From contig NZ_CASCJC010000001.1 in NCBI RefSeq assembly GCF_949152225.1, positions 1,736,001 to 1,800,000 on the forward strand: a stretch of DNA of 64,000 bases, read 5' to 3'. This DNA comes from Ligilactobacillus sp900765635 (GTDB lineage Bacteria > Bacillota > Bacilli > Lactobacillales > Lactobacillaceae). Positions 34,036 to 43,689 of the stretch are shown here, one piece after another. The notes beneath the pieces were generated by a model. That model was not told the origin of the DNA and did not search any database. It was given only the letters and a program-made list of their open reading frames with translations. Numbering within the stretch: position 1 is the first letter of the stretch; the number at the start of each line of letters is the position of its first letter. The position numbers and the translations under genes are program-made.

Positions 34036-37000
34036 TTAGTGTCGCTTATAAATAATTATTCCACCCAAAGCAACTAAGATAGTTATTCCTAAACCAATTG
34101 CAATACCATAATTAGCTGTTGCTTTTTGCGCCTTAGTTTTGGCTTTAGTTGCTGATTTAGTTACTTTATTTTTTGTTGCTTTTTGTGATGACTTTTGCTC
34201 ATCGGTTGACTTAGTTTCTGATTGATTTTGCGTTGCTATATCTGAAGCAGTTATTTTTTCTCCTGCTGTTACAACTTTTTTAGAAACAGCAGGTGTATTT
34301 TTTGCCGTTGTTTTAGGTGTATCTGTCCGAACGACTCCTGTTTCAACTGTTTGATTATCATTTGACGAATCATCGACGACAACCTTTTTTTGTAGTTGTT
34401 TAATTGCTGTCTGTAGTTGAACAACTATTTGATCAATCTGAATTTGTGTCGCACTATTCAAATATAATAAATGCTTAGCTTGAGCCACTACTTGTTGGAG
34501 CTTTTGCCAACTATCTGAAGTGTAATCTTGTTCATTTAATTGTGAGATTTGCTTGATTAAAGTTGTTAATTTACTCTTATCTACCTCTTTTTTAGGAACT
34601 AAATTTGCTTGTAGCTTAGATAACTGATACGCCAGATTTAAAACTTCAGTCTGGGTTACTTCAGTTTGTTCTACTTGATCAAGCAGTTCTTGAGCTTTGG
34701 CCAAAGTTTCACTAAACTTAGTCGTATCTTGATATTTATCAAGATCAACTTGTTTAGCTGCAGTAACTGCATCCGTTAGCGTTTGAATATCTATACTCGT
34801 CGCTAGTAATTCTAAATCGTTTAAACCTTGGGCTAGTTTTTCTGCAACTTGATCAATCTTACTTTGCTGAATTGTTGGCGTTTCTAAAAGCTTTTCTGCT
34901 TCCTTCATTATTGCTTGCACTTTTTGATAACTGTTTGTTGTATACTGACTAGCATCTAATTTATCAAATTGATTCATTTCAGCTTGAAGTTTGGAAAAAT
35001 CTGAAGCTTGTTCATATACAGCAAATTCTGCAGCCGAAGCAAATTGATTCTTAGCACTCAAAATTTCTAATTTGACATATTGGGCTTTAGTAGCTGCAAA
35101 CTTCACTTTTTGAACTTCATTAACATCTTTGAAAGTTCCTTGATCAACTACTTTAGTCCAAGCATCATCTTTAGCTTCTTTGACATATAAATTATATTTT
35201 TCAAGCTTCCCATTATCGCCACCTTGTGGACGTTGTAAATATGAAAATTGATTAAGCTTATAAACCTTTCCTAGATTAATTTCCACTATTGCTGGATTAC
35301 TTTCAGAAACTGCAAATCCTGCATATGCACTATGCCAAATTGTATTTGGATTATTATCAAAAGCTAATTTAATTGGGCCTTCATTTCCGGTTTGCGCCTG
35401 TTGTGTATTAGCCGAGACTACAAAATTATCAGCTGCAATTTTGACTGCATCGCTAACCTTTGGACGAGATAACTTATTAGCTAAGCTTGCATTCAATTGT
35501 TCTAAAATATCATAAAATGCTGCTGCGCTAACATTTGTTTGACTTTGCAATGCTTGTAATTTTTGTTTGCTTGCCTGAATAACTTGCCAATCTTCATCTA
35601 AGAAATATTCTTCTTTTACATTAGTTTGGGCTATAGCCGTTGCAATTAATTCAGCTTGACTTTCAGGTTTTAATATTAATGCTTGATAAGCATTCGTTAA
35701 AGTTTGTGTTGCATTTGCAATTTCACTTTCAGTTACCCCCGCTTTCAAATCAATTGCTTGAGCATCATTTAATGCGGATAAAAAGCTTTGAAGTTCTTTA
35801 CCATCAACAATTGCGTTGCGGTCAACTAATTGTGCTTTTTTAATTGCTTTATGCAATTGTGTACGATCAACTAATGGTACAAGTTTATCTTTAGCTTGAT
35901 TTAAGTTACTTGTCATTTGTTGAATTTCTTTAACCGTTACTTTTGACTTAGCTAAGAGCTTATCTGCTTGAGTTAAAATACTTTGGAAAGTTAGCCAATT
36001 TGAATCTTGTTTATAATCTGTAATCTGTAATGTTTTTAATTGTTCAACTAAAGTTTGTAACTCTTGTTTTTCTTGTGACGTAGCATATTTATCTAAATTT
36101 TCTAAAGCTTTTTCCAGCTTTTCATAAACTGCTTTAATTTGCTCATTTGTTGCGTTACTATTGTCATACACCTCTTGGGCTGCCTTTTTAGCTGTCAACA
36201 TTGCTGTATACGATTTTTCAGTATAATCTTGTGGTTGTAACGCATCTGCTTGTGCAATTAATTCTCCTAAAGTTTCATGATTAATCGGCTTTTTAGCTTC
36301 AACATAGAAATTATCTAAATAATATTCTGATCCACTCTTCTTGGTTACATCGATATAATAATCATCATAATTCCCCGTGGTAAACTTAAGCTCTAAATGT
36401 CCATTTTGATTTTGTAACGTTGCATCTGTGCTAGCGATTACCGCATGCTCTGTATCATTTGCTTCTTTGGCTTTGTCAGATTTCACAGCTAAAGTAAACG
36501 CATTAGCTGTTGGAGATTTATAATCTATACCTACAGTATATTCAGTATTTGGTTCTAATCTAACAGTTGATGGTAGCGTGCGTAGATAATCGCCTGCGCG
36601 AATTTTTAATGAATAATCTCCAGCAATTACATCAGTTGTGTATTCAGGATTAATTGGATTTCTTTGTGATAAATGTGATTGATCAGATTCTGTCGATACA
36701 AATGGTCCAAAGCCTTGATCAATATTTTCAAAATCTTCCCAGTACAAATATTTTGTTGGTTGTGGATTTTGTCTTAGCGTGACCTTTGCTACTCTAACAT
36801 CATCAAAATCAACTTGAAAATTTTCATCTTTTCCATTAGCTACACTAAGAACCAACTTAGCTGTTGTTGCTTTAGCTACAAAAGTAACCTTCATTCGTTG
36901 CGCATAAGTCTTGTATTTATCATTATGGTGAATTCCATAGATAACATTACTCCGTGTCATATAATTTGTAACTGTTTGGTCACCATTTTCAACACTAATT

Positions 37001-40000
37001 GAAGCTTTACGTCCATCATCTGTGATTGCCCAGACGGATGCACTATAAGCTTGTCCTGGAACTAAATTAGTCATTGTTTGACTCACTTGTCCATCTTTGG
37101 TTCCCGTAATATATAGATGTGCATTGCCTAAATTATTATTTTTTATTTGAATATGGCTTACATCACCTGAGCTTGAACTTGGTTGCCAATTCTTAAAAGT
37201 ATAAGAATCAAATCCCATATCTTTGATTGGCGAACCTTGTGACCAATCAACGTTAGCTGCAGTTTTAATTTCAGCTTTAGCTAACTTGTCCTTATATAAA
37301 ACATATCCTTGTTTAGCTTTGGCATCAATTGTAACTTCACCATTTGTCACCGTTAAAGTTTTAGCATTAGTTTTACCTTTTTCATCTAAATTATATAGTG
37401 TTACGGTTTTAACATTTTTCCAAGAATTTGGTAATTGCCAAGTTGTTGTACCACCTTCACGATTCCAATGGTAAATCTTAGATTCATTATCCCATGGAAT
37501 AAATACTTTATTACCCTCTAAAACTTTTTTACCATCTTGTGTAATTACATTTACGTTATTTTCAATTTTGGTTACAACTTGATTATTTTTACCTAAAACA
37601 GCTTGATTAGCAGTATATTGCATTACTGGATATTGAGCTAAATATTTGTTAGGTAGGACTTTTTCATAAAATGCTTGAATTGCATTGTAAAAATTCTTAG
37701 CATTTTGCCATCCATCAATCCCCACATCATCAGATGCTCGATCAGCTTCTCCATGGAAAAGTTGATCATTAGCAAAAATATCAGCTTGGTTATTATCTAC
37801 AAATCTTACTAAATTTCCTGCACCGCCAAAATTCGAACCAATATGATGTGCAAAAACACTATAAGATACCATTTCATCCACATATTCAGTCCCAAGAGCC
37901 ATCCCACGTCGATTAATATTATCCACTAACTTATACATTGGCCATCTTGTTCCAAAGAATACATCAATATATGTTGTTGCAATTTTATTAGCTGTATCCT
38001 TATCGTAAAGTTGACTAAAACGTGCATCTAAACCATTTGAGCTCGTATCTAAATCATCATTTTCACGAACAATTTGTTGTGCGGTATCATACCATGACCA
38101 TGCACCTAAATCAGTTTTGATTTTCCCATATTCCGGTGACTCTGGATATACATCAGTTTGATTAATATGGATTCCAATTTTGGCATTCCATTTCTCAGCA
38201 TTATCAAGTAATGTTTTGAAATCTTCCAAACCACCTGCATGTTTATTATAGTTTGCAAAATCTGGATGCGAAGAATCATGCCCTTCTCCTTGATAGCCTT
38301 TAATAATGATATTTTGCCCAAAATTATCAGTTGCTAATGACATTTTTTTTGCATTATCCAAAATACGTAAAAATGGATATTGCGCTTCAGAACCAACATT
38401 CATTGCAATCATGCTCCAATTGCTAGTTGCTATATCGGCTCCTGTCTTACGTGGTAAACAATCATCACGTAAAGCAATTGCTCCATCTTGATAATCAACT
38501 TTATTATCTTGATTACGGTCTTTAGTAATAGAAACCTTAGTCCACATATTATCTCCAAGTTTCTTACCATCTAAACCGCGATAAGCATATTCATTCATCC
38601 ATAAACCCGTAGAAGTATGATCTCCAACGTTAAATGTTTGATAAGCAATTTCATGACGATTTTTGTATGATTGTTCCCCAATTGCGGCCGCTACATTATC
38701 ATTACTTAAAACGGCCAAAGTCGTCTCATTATATGTCTTTTGTGCAGTAGCCTGTGCTAGTTGTAGAGTTGTTTCATTTTGATAATTATTTACTTTTAAA
38801 CTTGCATTAGGCTCTTGACTACTCATCGAAACTAAACTTTGTCCTGGAAAATTTAGAGTATATAGTTTTTCATGATCGTCAATTACATTAGCAATTTTTA
38901 GAGTTAAAGTATTGTCTTTAACTTCAAAAATCACATCAAATGACATCGCAAGTTCATTAATTTTTACATGATAAGTTATCGAACTAGGATTTACCTCGCT
39001 TTTTACTTCTGGTTTGTATAAGGTATTATTAACTTCTAATTGATGCAAAGCTAATTCTTGGCCGTTAATTGTTTGGCCATCTAAATCATAAGAAATTACT
39101 CGAGGAAAATCTTTATCTAATTTAACTGTCATCTGATTAGATTTAATTGTTGTTTCTGTTATATCTTCTGTAACAACTTGTGGTGCTTTAGCAGTTTGTT
39201 GCTTAAATTGATAGACATTCATGCCTGTACTATTGCTACAATAAAATCCAACTTTACCTGGATTTTGTGTTATTCCATTAACTTGTCCAGTATAAATTTC
39301 TTCATTATCAACAAAAATCGTTATCACATCGTCAATAACACGAACTTTGATTTTATAGGGTTTAACTCTACCAGACAAAATAAAACCACTATCTTGAATA
39401 TCTGCTACTTTTCCTTTAGGGGTATAAACTCCCCAATTAGTATAATGTTGTCCATATTGACTTGCTGGTCCAACATAGAGATAATCATTTGGTGAATTAT
39501 ATCGTAAAACCACCCCGTAATTACAGTTATTATTCATCGGATCATATAAAAATTCAACTTCTTGATTTTTTAATGTTTCTGATTGCTGATCAATGAATAA
39601 ACCATCACCTTGCATTTGGGCTACTTTATTATTTTCATTCCAAACTAAATTTCCATTGCCAGTAACTTTTTCAAATCCTGTAATTCCTTGGCTAAAGTCT
39701 CTTTGATAAGACACTTCTTTATCTGGTTTATTAATCATAATACTACAAGTTTTCTTTTGCCCGTCTGAAAACTCAAATGTTAAATCTGTATTAGCAATAT
39801 CCTTAATTTTTGCTAGATAACTCTTTTTCAAAGTTACTGTTGCATTTTTTAAATCATAATCAACATTAGCGGTTAGACTTTCTTGTCCATTTTTAATTGC
39901 TACCAATTTAGGTGTAGTATCATTCAAATTAATTTGAACATCATTTTTTCCAACTTCATCATAATCTAAGGCTATATTACTAGGTGTTAAAGTTATTTCT

Positions 40001-40647
40001 TTAGCTAGTTGCCCGGTCTTAATTTGCGTAAGATTTAACTGACAATCATACCCATCAGCCTTTACCCCCCATAGGCGCATTCCAATTTTTCCTGTTTTAG
40101 GATTAGCAAATTCACTAATTACTTGATTAATAATCTCTTTACCATCTTCAAGGACTCTAATTGTTGTTCCTCGATACTCTACTTTAATTTTGTGATTTTC
40201 CCCGGTAGTGGCAAAACTTTGTTTAGTTGAATTAACACTTCCCCAACTTCCATCGCCCTTAAACCAAGTCCAATTGCCACTATCAACTCCGATTCCTTGC
40301 CAATCGGTTGGATTATTATAGCGGAAGATAATCCCAAAACGAGCATTCTTGATATTATTGATATTCATCTCAACATATCCATCTGTTCTTGACTCAGCTT
40401 TGGTATCTGCAAAAATTGTATTATCATCGGAATTTAAATTTAAGTAATTCCCAAAACCTTCATTTTTAATCGCCAAACTACCATTGCCACTTACTTTTTG
40501 CCATCCTGATAACTCATCTGTAGTCGATGCCTTTGAATGTGCAGTCGTTGTTTGAGCATAAGTAATTAACGAGCCAAAAGGTAATAAATTGGTACACATA
40601 CATGTAATTGTCAAAACTGATAACAATTTCTTGTTGATTTTCCTCAT
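34036..40647 (-). CDS. Secreted GH101 endo-alpha-N-acetylgalactosaminidase, multidomain
   Basis: 2203 residues. Signal peptide 1-31. Two related beta-sandwich modules (about 45-210 and 315-485; each has GNG-L, GVVLRYN/GIIFRYN, then K-x-RV-D-x-I-V). GH101 core about 490-1290 with YQGEGHDSSHPDF (785-797), nucleophile candidate D895 (TYIDVFFG) and acid/base candidate E921 (ALGTEYVDE), matching the known pneumococcal order. Then a carbohydrate-binding module, FIVAR helical repeats (about 1455-1730), F5/8 type C domain (about 1735-1880), more FIVARs (to 2085), a K/T-rich linker, TM 2180-2199 and KRH. It should release Gal-beta1,3-GalNAc from mucin-type O-glycans. No LPXTG is present. RBS AGAGGAG; cre site in the leader. 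Confidence 0.93.
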   Translation of the reverse strand: MRKINKKLLSVLTITCMCTNLLPFGSLITYAQTTTAHSKASTTDELSGWQKVSGNGSLAIKNEGFGNYLNLNSDDNTIFADTKAESRTDGYVEMNINNIKNARFGIIFRYNNPTDWQGIGVDSGNWTWFKGDGSWGSVNSTKQSFATTGENHKIKVEYRGTTIRVLEDGKEIINQVISEFANPKTGKIGMRLWGVKADGYDCQLNLTQIKTGQLAKEITLTPSNIALDYDEVGKNDVQINLNDTTPKLVAIKNGQESLTANVDYDLKNATVTLKKSYLAKIKDIANTDLTFEFSDGQKKTCSIMINKPDKEVSYQRDFSQGITGFEKVTGNGNLVWNENNKVAQMQGDGLFIDQQSETLKNQEVEFLYDPMNNNCNYGVVLRYNSPNDYLYVGPASQYGQHYTNWGVYTPKGKVADIQDSGFILSGRVKPYKIKVRVIDDVITIFVDNEEIYTGQVNGITQNPGKVGFYCSNSTGMNVYQFKQQTAKAPQVVTEDITETTIKSNQMTVKLDKDFPRVISYDLDGQTINGQELALHQLEVNNTLYKPEVKSEVNPSSITYHVKINELAMSFDVIFEVKDNTLTLKIANVIDDHEKLYTLNFPGQSLVSMSSQEPNASLKVNNYQNETTLQLAQATAQKTYNETTLAVLSNDNVAAAIGEQSYKNRHEIAYQTFNVGDHTSTGLWMNEYAYRGLDGKKLGDNMWTKVSITKDRNQDNKVDYQDGAIALRDDCLPRKTGADIATSNWSMIAMNVGSEAQYPFLRILDNAKKMSLATDNFGQNIIIKGYQGEGHDSSHPDFANYNKHAGGLEDFKTLLDNAEKWNAKIGIHINQTDVYPESPEYGKIKTDLGAWSWYDTAQQIVRENDDLDTSSNGLDARFSQLYDKDTANKIATTYIDVFFGTRWPMYKLVDNINRRGMALGTEYVDEMVSYSVFAHHIGSNFGGAGNLVRFVDNNQADIFANDQLFHGEADRASDDVGIDGWQNAKNFYNAIQAFYEKVLPNKYLAQYPVMQYTANQAVLGKNNQVVTKIENNVNVITQDGKKVLEGNKVFIPWDNESKIYHWNREGGTTTWQLPNSWKNVKTVTLYNLDEKGKTNAKTLTVTNGEVTIDAKAKQGYVLYKDKLAKAEIKTAANVDWSQGSPIKDMGFDSYTFKNWQPSSSSGDVSHIQIKNNNLGNAHLYITGTKDGQVSQTMTNLVPGQAYSASVWAITDDGRKASISVENGDQTVTNYMTRSNVIYGIHHNDKYKTYAQRMKVTFVAKATTAKLVLSVANGKDENFQVDFDDVRVAKVTLRQNPQPTKYLYWEDFENIDQGFGPFVSTESDQSHLSQRNPINPEYTTDVIAGDYSLKIRAGDYLRTLPSTVRLEPNTEYTVGIDYKSPTANAFTLAVKSDKAKEANDTEHAVIASTDATLQNQNGHLELKFTTGNYDDYYIDVTKKSGSEYYLDNFYVEAKKPINHETLGELIAQADALQPQDYTEKSYTAMLTAKKAAQEVYDNSNATNEQIKAVYEKLEKALENLDKYATSQEKQELQTLVEQLKTLQITDYKQDSNWLTFQSILTQADKLLAKSKVTVKEIQQMTSNLNQAKDKLVPLVDRTQLHKAIKKAQLVDRNAIVDGKELQSFLSALNDAQAIDLKAGVTESEIANATQTLTNAYQALILKPESQAELIATAIAQTNVKEEYFLDEDWQVIQASKQKLQALQSQTNVSAAAFYDILEQLNASLANKLSRPKVSDAVKIAADNFVVSANTQQAQTGNEGPIKLAFDNNPNTIWHSAYAGFAVSESNPAIVEINLGKVYKLNQFSYLQRPQGGDNGKLEKYNLYVKEAKDDAWTKVVDQGTFKDVNEVQKVKFAATKAQYVKLEILSAKNQFASAAEFAVYEQASDFSKLQAEMNQFDKLDASQYTTNSYQKVQAIMKEAEKLLETPTIQQSKIDQVAEKLAQGLNDLELLATSIDIQTLTDAVTAAKQVDLDKYQDTTKFSETLAKAQELLDQVEQTEVTQTEVLNLAYQLSKLQANLVPKKEVDKSKLTTLIKQISQLNEQDYTSDSWQKLQQVVAQAKHLLYLNSATQIQIDQIVVQLQTAIKQLQKKVVVDDSSNDNQTVETGVVRTDTPKTTAKNTPAVSKKVVTAGEKITASDIATQNQSETKSTDEQKSSQKATKNKVTKSATKAKTKAQKATANYGIAIGLGITILVALGGIIIYKRH

Positions 40648-40670
40648 GTCAAAAACTCCTCTTAAAATTC

Positions 40671-40684
40671 TTTAAGCGCTTACA
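40671..40684. promoter_or_regulatory. cre site in the GH101 leader
   Basis: TTTAAGCGCTTACA (minus strand TGTAAGCGCTTAAA) matches the cre consensus at 13 of 14 positions; located a few bases downstream of the -10, a roadblock position for CcpA. Confidence 0.8.
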
Positions 40685-40690
40685 AAAAGA

Positions 40691-40719
40691 AGTATAAACT
40701 ATTGAATAATCACTATCAA
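40691..40719 (-). promoter_or_regulatory. GH101 promoter
   Basis: Minus strand -35 TTGATA (40714-40719), exactly 17 bases, -10 TATACT (40691-40696). Confidence 0.8.
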
Positions 40720-40853
40720 GCACATTTTTTAGTAAATATACAGCTTAATCTAATGTTTTTTACATAATATAAAACCAATTTTTTGAACGAACTTAATATA
40801 TTAAATCCCACAACTATACCATTCAAAAAGCTAACTTCAAAAAAATAAAAAAC

Positions 40854-40876
40854 ATTCAGATTTTTTACAATCTGAA
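40854..40876 (-). terminator. Terminator of the PTS operon, partly rebuilt from IS sequence
   Basis: Minus strand TTCAGATT (ending in the IS at 40873-40876) pairs with AATCTGAA(T) and is followed by a T-rich tail. Before insertion the 5' arm was ATTCAGATT, now stranded at 41652-41660 beyond the element. Confidence 0.75.
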
Positions 40877-40911
40877 GTGCAACAAAAAAGTTAGACAAAA
40901 ATAAAATATTT

Positions 40912-41062
40912 TTAAGCAGCTAAGACATAGGTTTGGTAATCAACCGGACTCATGTTTTTTGTTTTATTGGAAATTCGATCATTATTGTACCAATTGACAT
41001 ATTTGTTAAAGAACTGTGTGAACTGAGAAATATTCTTTTGGCAAGTTTTGTTGTTCAACCCT
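40912..41062 (-). pseudogene. IS3 orfB C-terminal remnant
   Basis: Frame ends FNKYVNWYNNDRISNKTKNM then SPVDYQTYVLAA and stop, the usual end of an IS3 transposase after its DDE core. Everything before about codon 50 from the end is missing. Confidence 0.8.
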
Positions 41063-41076
41063 GATCTGATCCACAA

Positions 41077-41595
41077 TTATTGTTTTCTCCTTAGCTTTGA
41101 GGATCCGAACAGGGTCAACGATTTTTTTAAGATATCACGCTCCATTTTGGCTTGACGTAATTCACTCTTTAGTGCCGCAATTTCATCACTTTCCTTTTTT
41201 AAAATTTTACGTGCATCCTTCTTTGTCATTTTTGACATCTTACTTGGCCTACCTTTCTTCTTGGGTTTCAAGACCTCAGATCCACCTTCCATAAACAACT
41301 TCAACCAGATAGATATCTATGAACACAAAAGATTATGGGAAGACGCTGCTTTGGACATTGAAACATCATTATTTAGGTAGTAGTTTATCACACGAAGTTT
41401 AAAATCAACAGTAAATTTACGTTTGAAATATCGTAATTTCAACCCTTCGGGTCCTTTTAAATTGTATACAGTCCACCATTTTTTTAAGGTATCTTTTGGT
41501 AAAGAATACTTATTTTCTAGACATCGTTGTGAACAGCCAGTATCTAGGTATTCTTGAATAAGATCTAATTTGAATTTTTGAGTATATTTAGTCAT
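41077..41595 (-). pseudogene. IS3 orfA with amber stop
   Basis: MTKYTQKFKLDLIQEYLDTG starts at ATG 41593-41595; HTH repeats (KKWWTVYNLKGPEGLKL, DFKLRVINYYLNNDVSMSKAAS) then TAG at 41317-41319, after which the same frame continues WLKLFMEGGSEVL and the coiled region ESDEIAALKSELRQAKMERD to the end. A single nonsense change splits an otherwise full-length orfA. Confidence 0.85.
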
Positions 41596-41668
41596 ACGAA
41601 AAAAGCACCTCACAATTGCTAGACTTTGTCTAACAATTGTAAGGCACTTCAATCTGAATATTTTTTGT

Positions 41669-42964
41669 TTACATTGCTTGTTCTTGCATTTTTTCGTTAT
41701 GTTCACACACTTTGAAGAATGGCAGATAAATAACCATTGCTACAAAGATTAAAGCAATCCAAAAGACCACGTTACGCCAATCCATCGTTGACATGTAGGC
41801 TTGAGCAAAAAATGGTGTAAATGACGGATCAACAATATAACCTAGACTGATCAAACCAATCTTTTGTGCTCCATAAGTCAACAAGAGGTTTACGATTGGT
41901 GCTAAGATAAATGGAATACCTAAGATCGGGTTAAAGACAATTGGACTACCAAAAATTACGGGTTCATTAATACTACACATTCCTGGAATAAAGGATAAAC
42001 GTCCAATACTACGGAATTTTTCAACACGACTAAACATCATCAATAAAACTAACCCTAAAGTATTGCCGGCTCCGCCTAAAACGGAAATTCTAAACATTTG
42101 CAAGTTGATCAAATGGCTAGCTGCTTGGCCATGATTGATTAAATCAGCATTCATCCCACTTTGTGAAACACCTAGGGCAAACAAAATCGGAAAGACGATA
42201 CTTGTCCCGTTAACGCCGATTAACCATAAAAAATTACCGATTGTCACGATCAAGATAAAGCCCCAAAGATTTGTTGCAATCGAGGTAGCCGGTGTCAATA
42301 ACTTCGTGATAAATTCAGGGAAAGAAGCATGTGTCCAAGAATGAATCAATAAATTAGCACCATAAAAGACCAAAATATTAACTGTTAATGGAATCAATGA
42401 ATTAATAAAGGTCGTCACCATTGGCGGTACCGTGCTTGGCATATTAATCTTTAAACCATCACGATCAACTAAGCGATTTAATTCAACAGATAACAACCCA
42501 ATTAAGATTGCCACAAATAAACCGTTAGTTCCCAAATAATCCATCGCTAACTTGTTATCTTTAACATCGGTCGCTACCATCATGAAGATGATTAACGCCA
42601 TCATTCCATCCATTGGAGCGTTGCGCTCATAGGTTTTACTTAACTCATGGCCAATTCCAAAGGCACAAACAATCCCATAGATGCCCATCGTCATGTTGTA
42701 AGGCAAGGTGATAGCATCATAGTTAGCCACCGCAAAGTCCTTCCAACTAGCCATAAAATGCATGAAAAAGTTGGCTGTTTCTGGGTTGTATCTATCTAGG
42801 TTAATTGGGGGATTCGCAAAAATCAAGAAAAATGACCCAATCACCAAGAAAGGCAAACCAAACATCATCCCGTTGGCGATTGCTTGTAGGTGCCGTTGAT
42901 TACCTAGTTTGACGCCAATTGGCGAAAGAACCTTATCTAATTTTGCAAGCAGTCCATTTTGCAT
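41669..42964 (-). CDS. PTS EIIC, lactose/cellobiose family
   Basis: 431 residues, about ten membrane segments. LDKVLSPIGVKLGNQRHLQAIANGMMFGLPFLVIGSFFLI and CSINEPVIFGSPIVFNPILGIPF are Lac/Cel EIIC motifs. It is only distantly like the EIIC at 25691. It is 29 bases downstream of an MgsA_C-domain gene and probably in one operon controlled by the divergent RpiR regulator. Given the adjacent GH101, I infer a host-glycan disaccharide such as Gal-GalNAc as a possible substrate. No IIA/IIB or phospho-glycosidase is linked. Confidence 0.9.
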   Translation of the reverse strand: MQNGLLAKLDKVLSPIGVKLGNQRHLQAIANGMMFGLPFLVIGSFFLIFANPPINLDRYNPETANFFMHFMASWKDFAVANYDAITLPYNMTMGIYGIVCAFGIGHELSKTYERNAPMDGMMALIIFMMVATDVKDNKLAMDYLGTNGLFVAILIGLLSVELNRLVDRDGLKINMPSTVPPMVTTFINSLIPLTVNILVFYGANLLIHSWTHASFPEFITKLLTPATSIATNLWGFILIVTIGNFLWLIGVNGTSIVFPILFALGVSQSGMNADLINHGQAASHLINLQMFRISVLGGAGNTLGLVLLMMFSRVEKFRSIGRLSFIPGMCSINEPVIFGSPIVFNPILGIPFILAPIVNLLLTYGAQKIGLISLGYIVDPSFTPFFAQAYMSTMDWRNVVFWIALIFVAMVIYLPFFKVCEHNEKMQEQAM

Positions 42965-42993
42965 CGTGATTAAAACTCCTTTTCTAATGTTGA

Positions 42994-43641
42994 TTAAACT
43001 TGATATGGATTAAAAACAAAAGCACTATCAATGATCTTGCTTGGATCATAGTCTTTCATCAATTCGTTGTATTCTTCATAATAACCATTGTCCACTTCCA
43101 TTTGTGGAATAACCTTGCTTGCTTCGTGTAAGAAGTGCATGCTATCGCGCCCCATTTCTTGTCCGCGTTTAGTGTGTTTATCCAAAGCATAATCAGGAAT
43201 TTCTGGCACATAGCCTTTGTTAAAGTTTTTGATAACAATATTTTTCAACAAGTCAGAGGAGCGATCCTTAGTAGATTGGCATAAATAACGAATCGCATGC
43301 ACAAACATCATGGCACGATCTGGTTCGCTGTATTCAAAGTTTTTACGCATTTGGTTTAATGTATTAACAAAAATTGGTGCATTAGGATTACCCATGCCGA
43401 TATCTTCAACAGAGATAGCTAGTAAACGACGCCATAATTTTTCTTCAAATTGTGGTGAAGAAATATACATTTCATAAGCAAATTCAACCGCAGCACGTTC
43501 TTTACCACGACGGATTGATTTTTGCAAAGCAGAGATTACTTCGTCTCCAGCTAAACCGTTACGTGTAGTCGTGCGTGCCCATGGATCAGCGATGAACTCT
43601 TTTTTTGCTTGGCAATTTTTGTTATTATTTTCTTGTGACAT
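42994..43641 (-). CDS. Stand-alone MgsA/RarA C-terminal-domain-like protein in a PTS operon
   Basis: 215 residues, no signal or membrane segment, no ATPase (Walker) motifs. AGDEVISALQKSIRRGKERAAVEFAYEMY ... LWRRLLAISVEDIGMGNPNAP closely follows the C-terminal domain of RarA/MgsA (B. subtilis YrvN pattern: ALQKSIRGSD-x-NAAL ... RRLLVIA-x-EDIGLANPQA). DYALDKHTKRGQEMGRDSMHF follows. In RarA this domain makes tetramers and contacts replication factors; here it is detached from the AAA+ motor and encoded with a sugar EIIC. Function unknown. RBS AAGGAAG. Confidence 0.7.
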   Translation of the reverse strand: MSQENNNKNCQAKKEFIADPWARTTTRNGLAGDEVISALQKSIRRGKERAAVEFAYEMYISSPQFEEKLWRRLLAISVEDIGMGNPNAPIFVNTLNQMRKNFEYSEPDRAMMFVHAIRYLCQSTKDRSSDLLKNIVIKNFNKGYVPEIPDYALDKHTKRGQEMGRDSMHFLHEASKVIPQMEVDNGYYEEYNELMKDYDPSKIIDSAFVFNPYQV

Positions 43642-43689
43642 ATTTTGTTACTTCCTTTCAATACTTAACTTTATTTAGGGGGTTTTTAC

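Larger units (their letters stand above)
40873..41651 (-). mobile_element. IS3-family (IS150/IS1223-like) remnant
   Basis: 779 bases bounded by imperfect inverted ends starting TGAAGTGC and containing TTAGACAA, with a 3-base target duplication ATC (40870-40872 and 41652-41654). Retains orfA, interrupted by an in-frame stop, and only the last 50 codons of orfB, so most of the DDE transposase is deleted. Non-autonomous. Confidence 0.85.

Noticed and set aside
37223..37474. Plus-strand frames inside the GH101 gene
   Set aside because: Open frames opposite a long biased coding sequence; no RBS, no family features.
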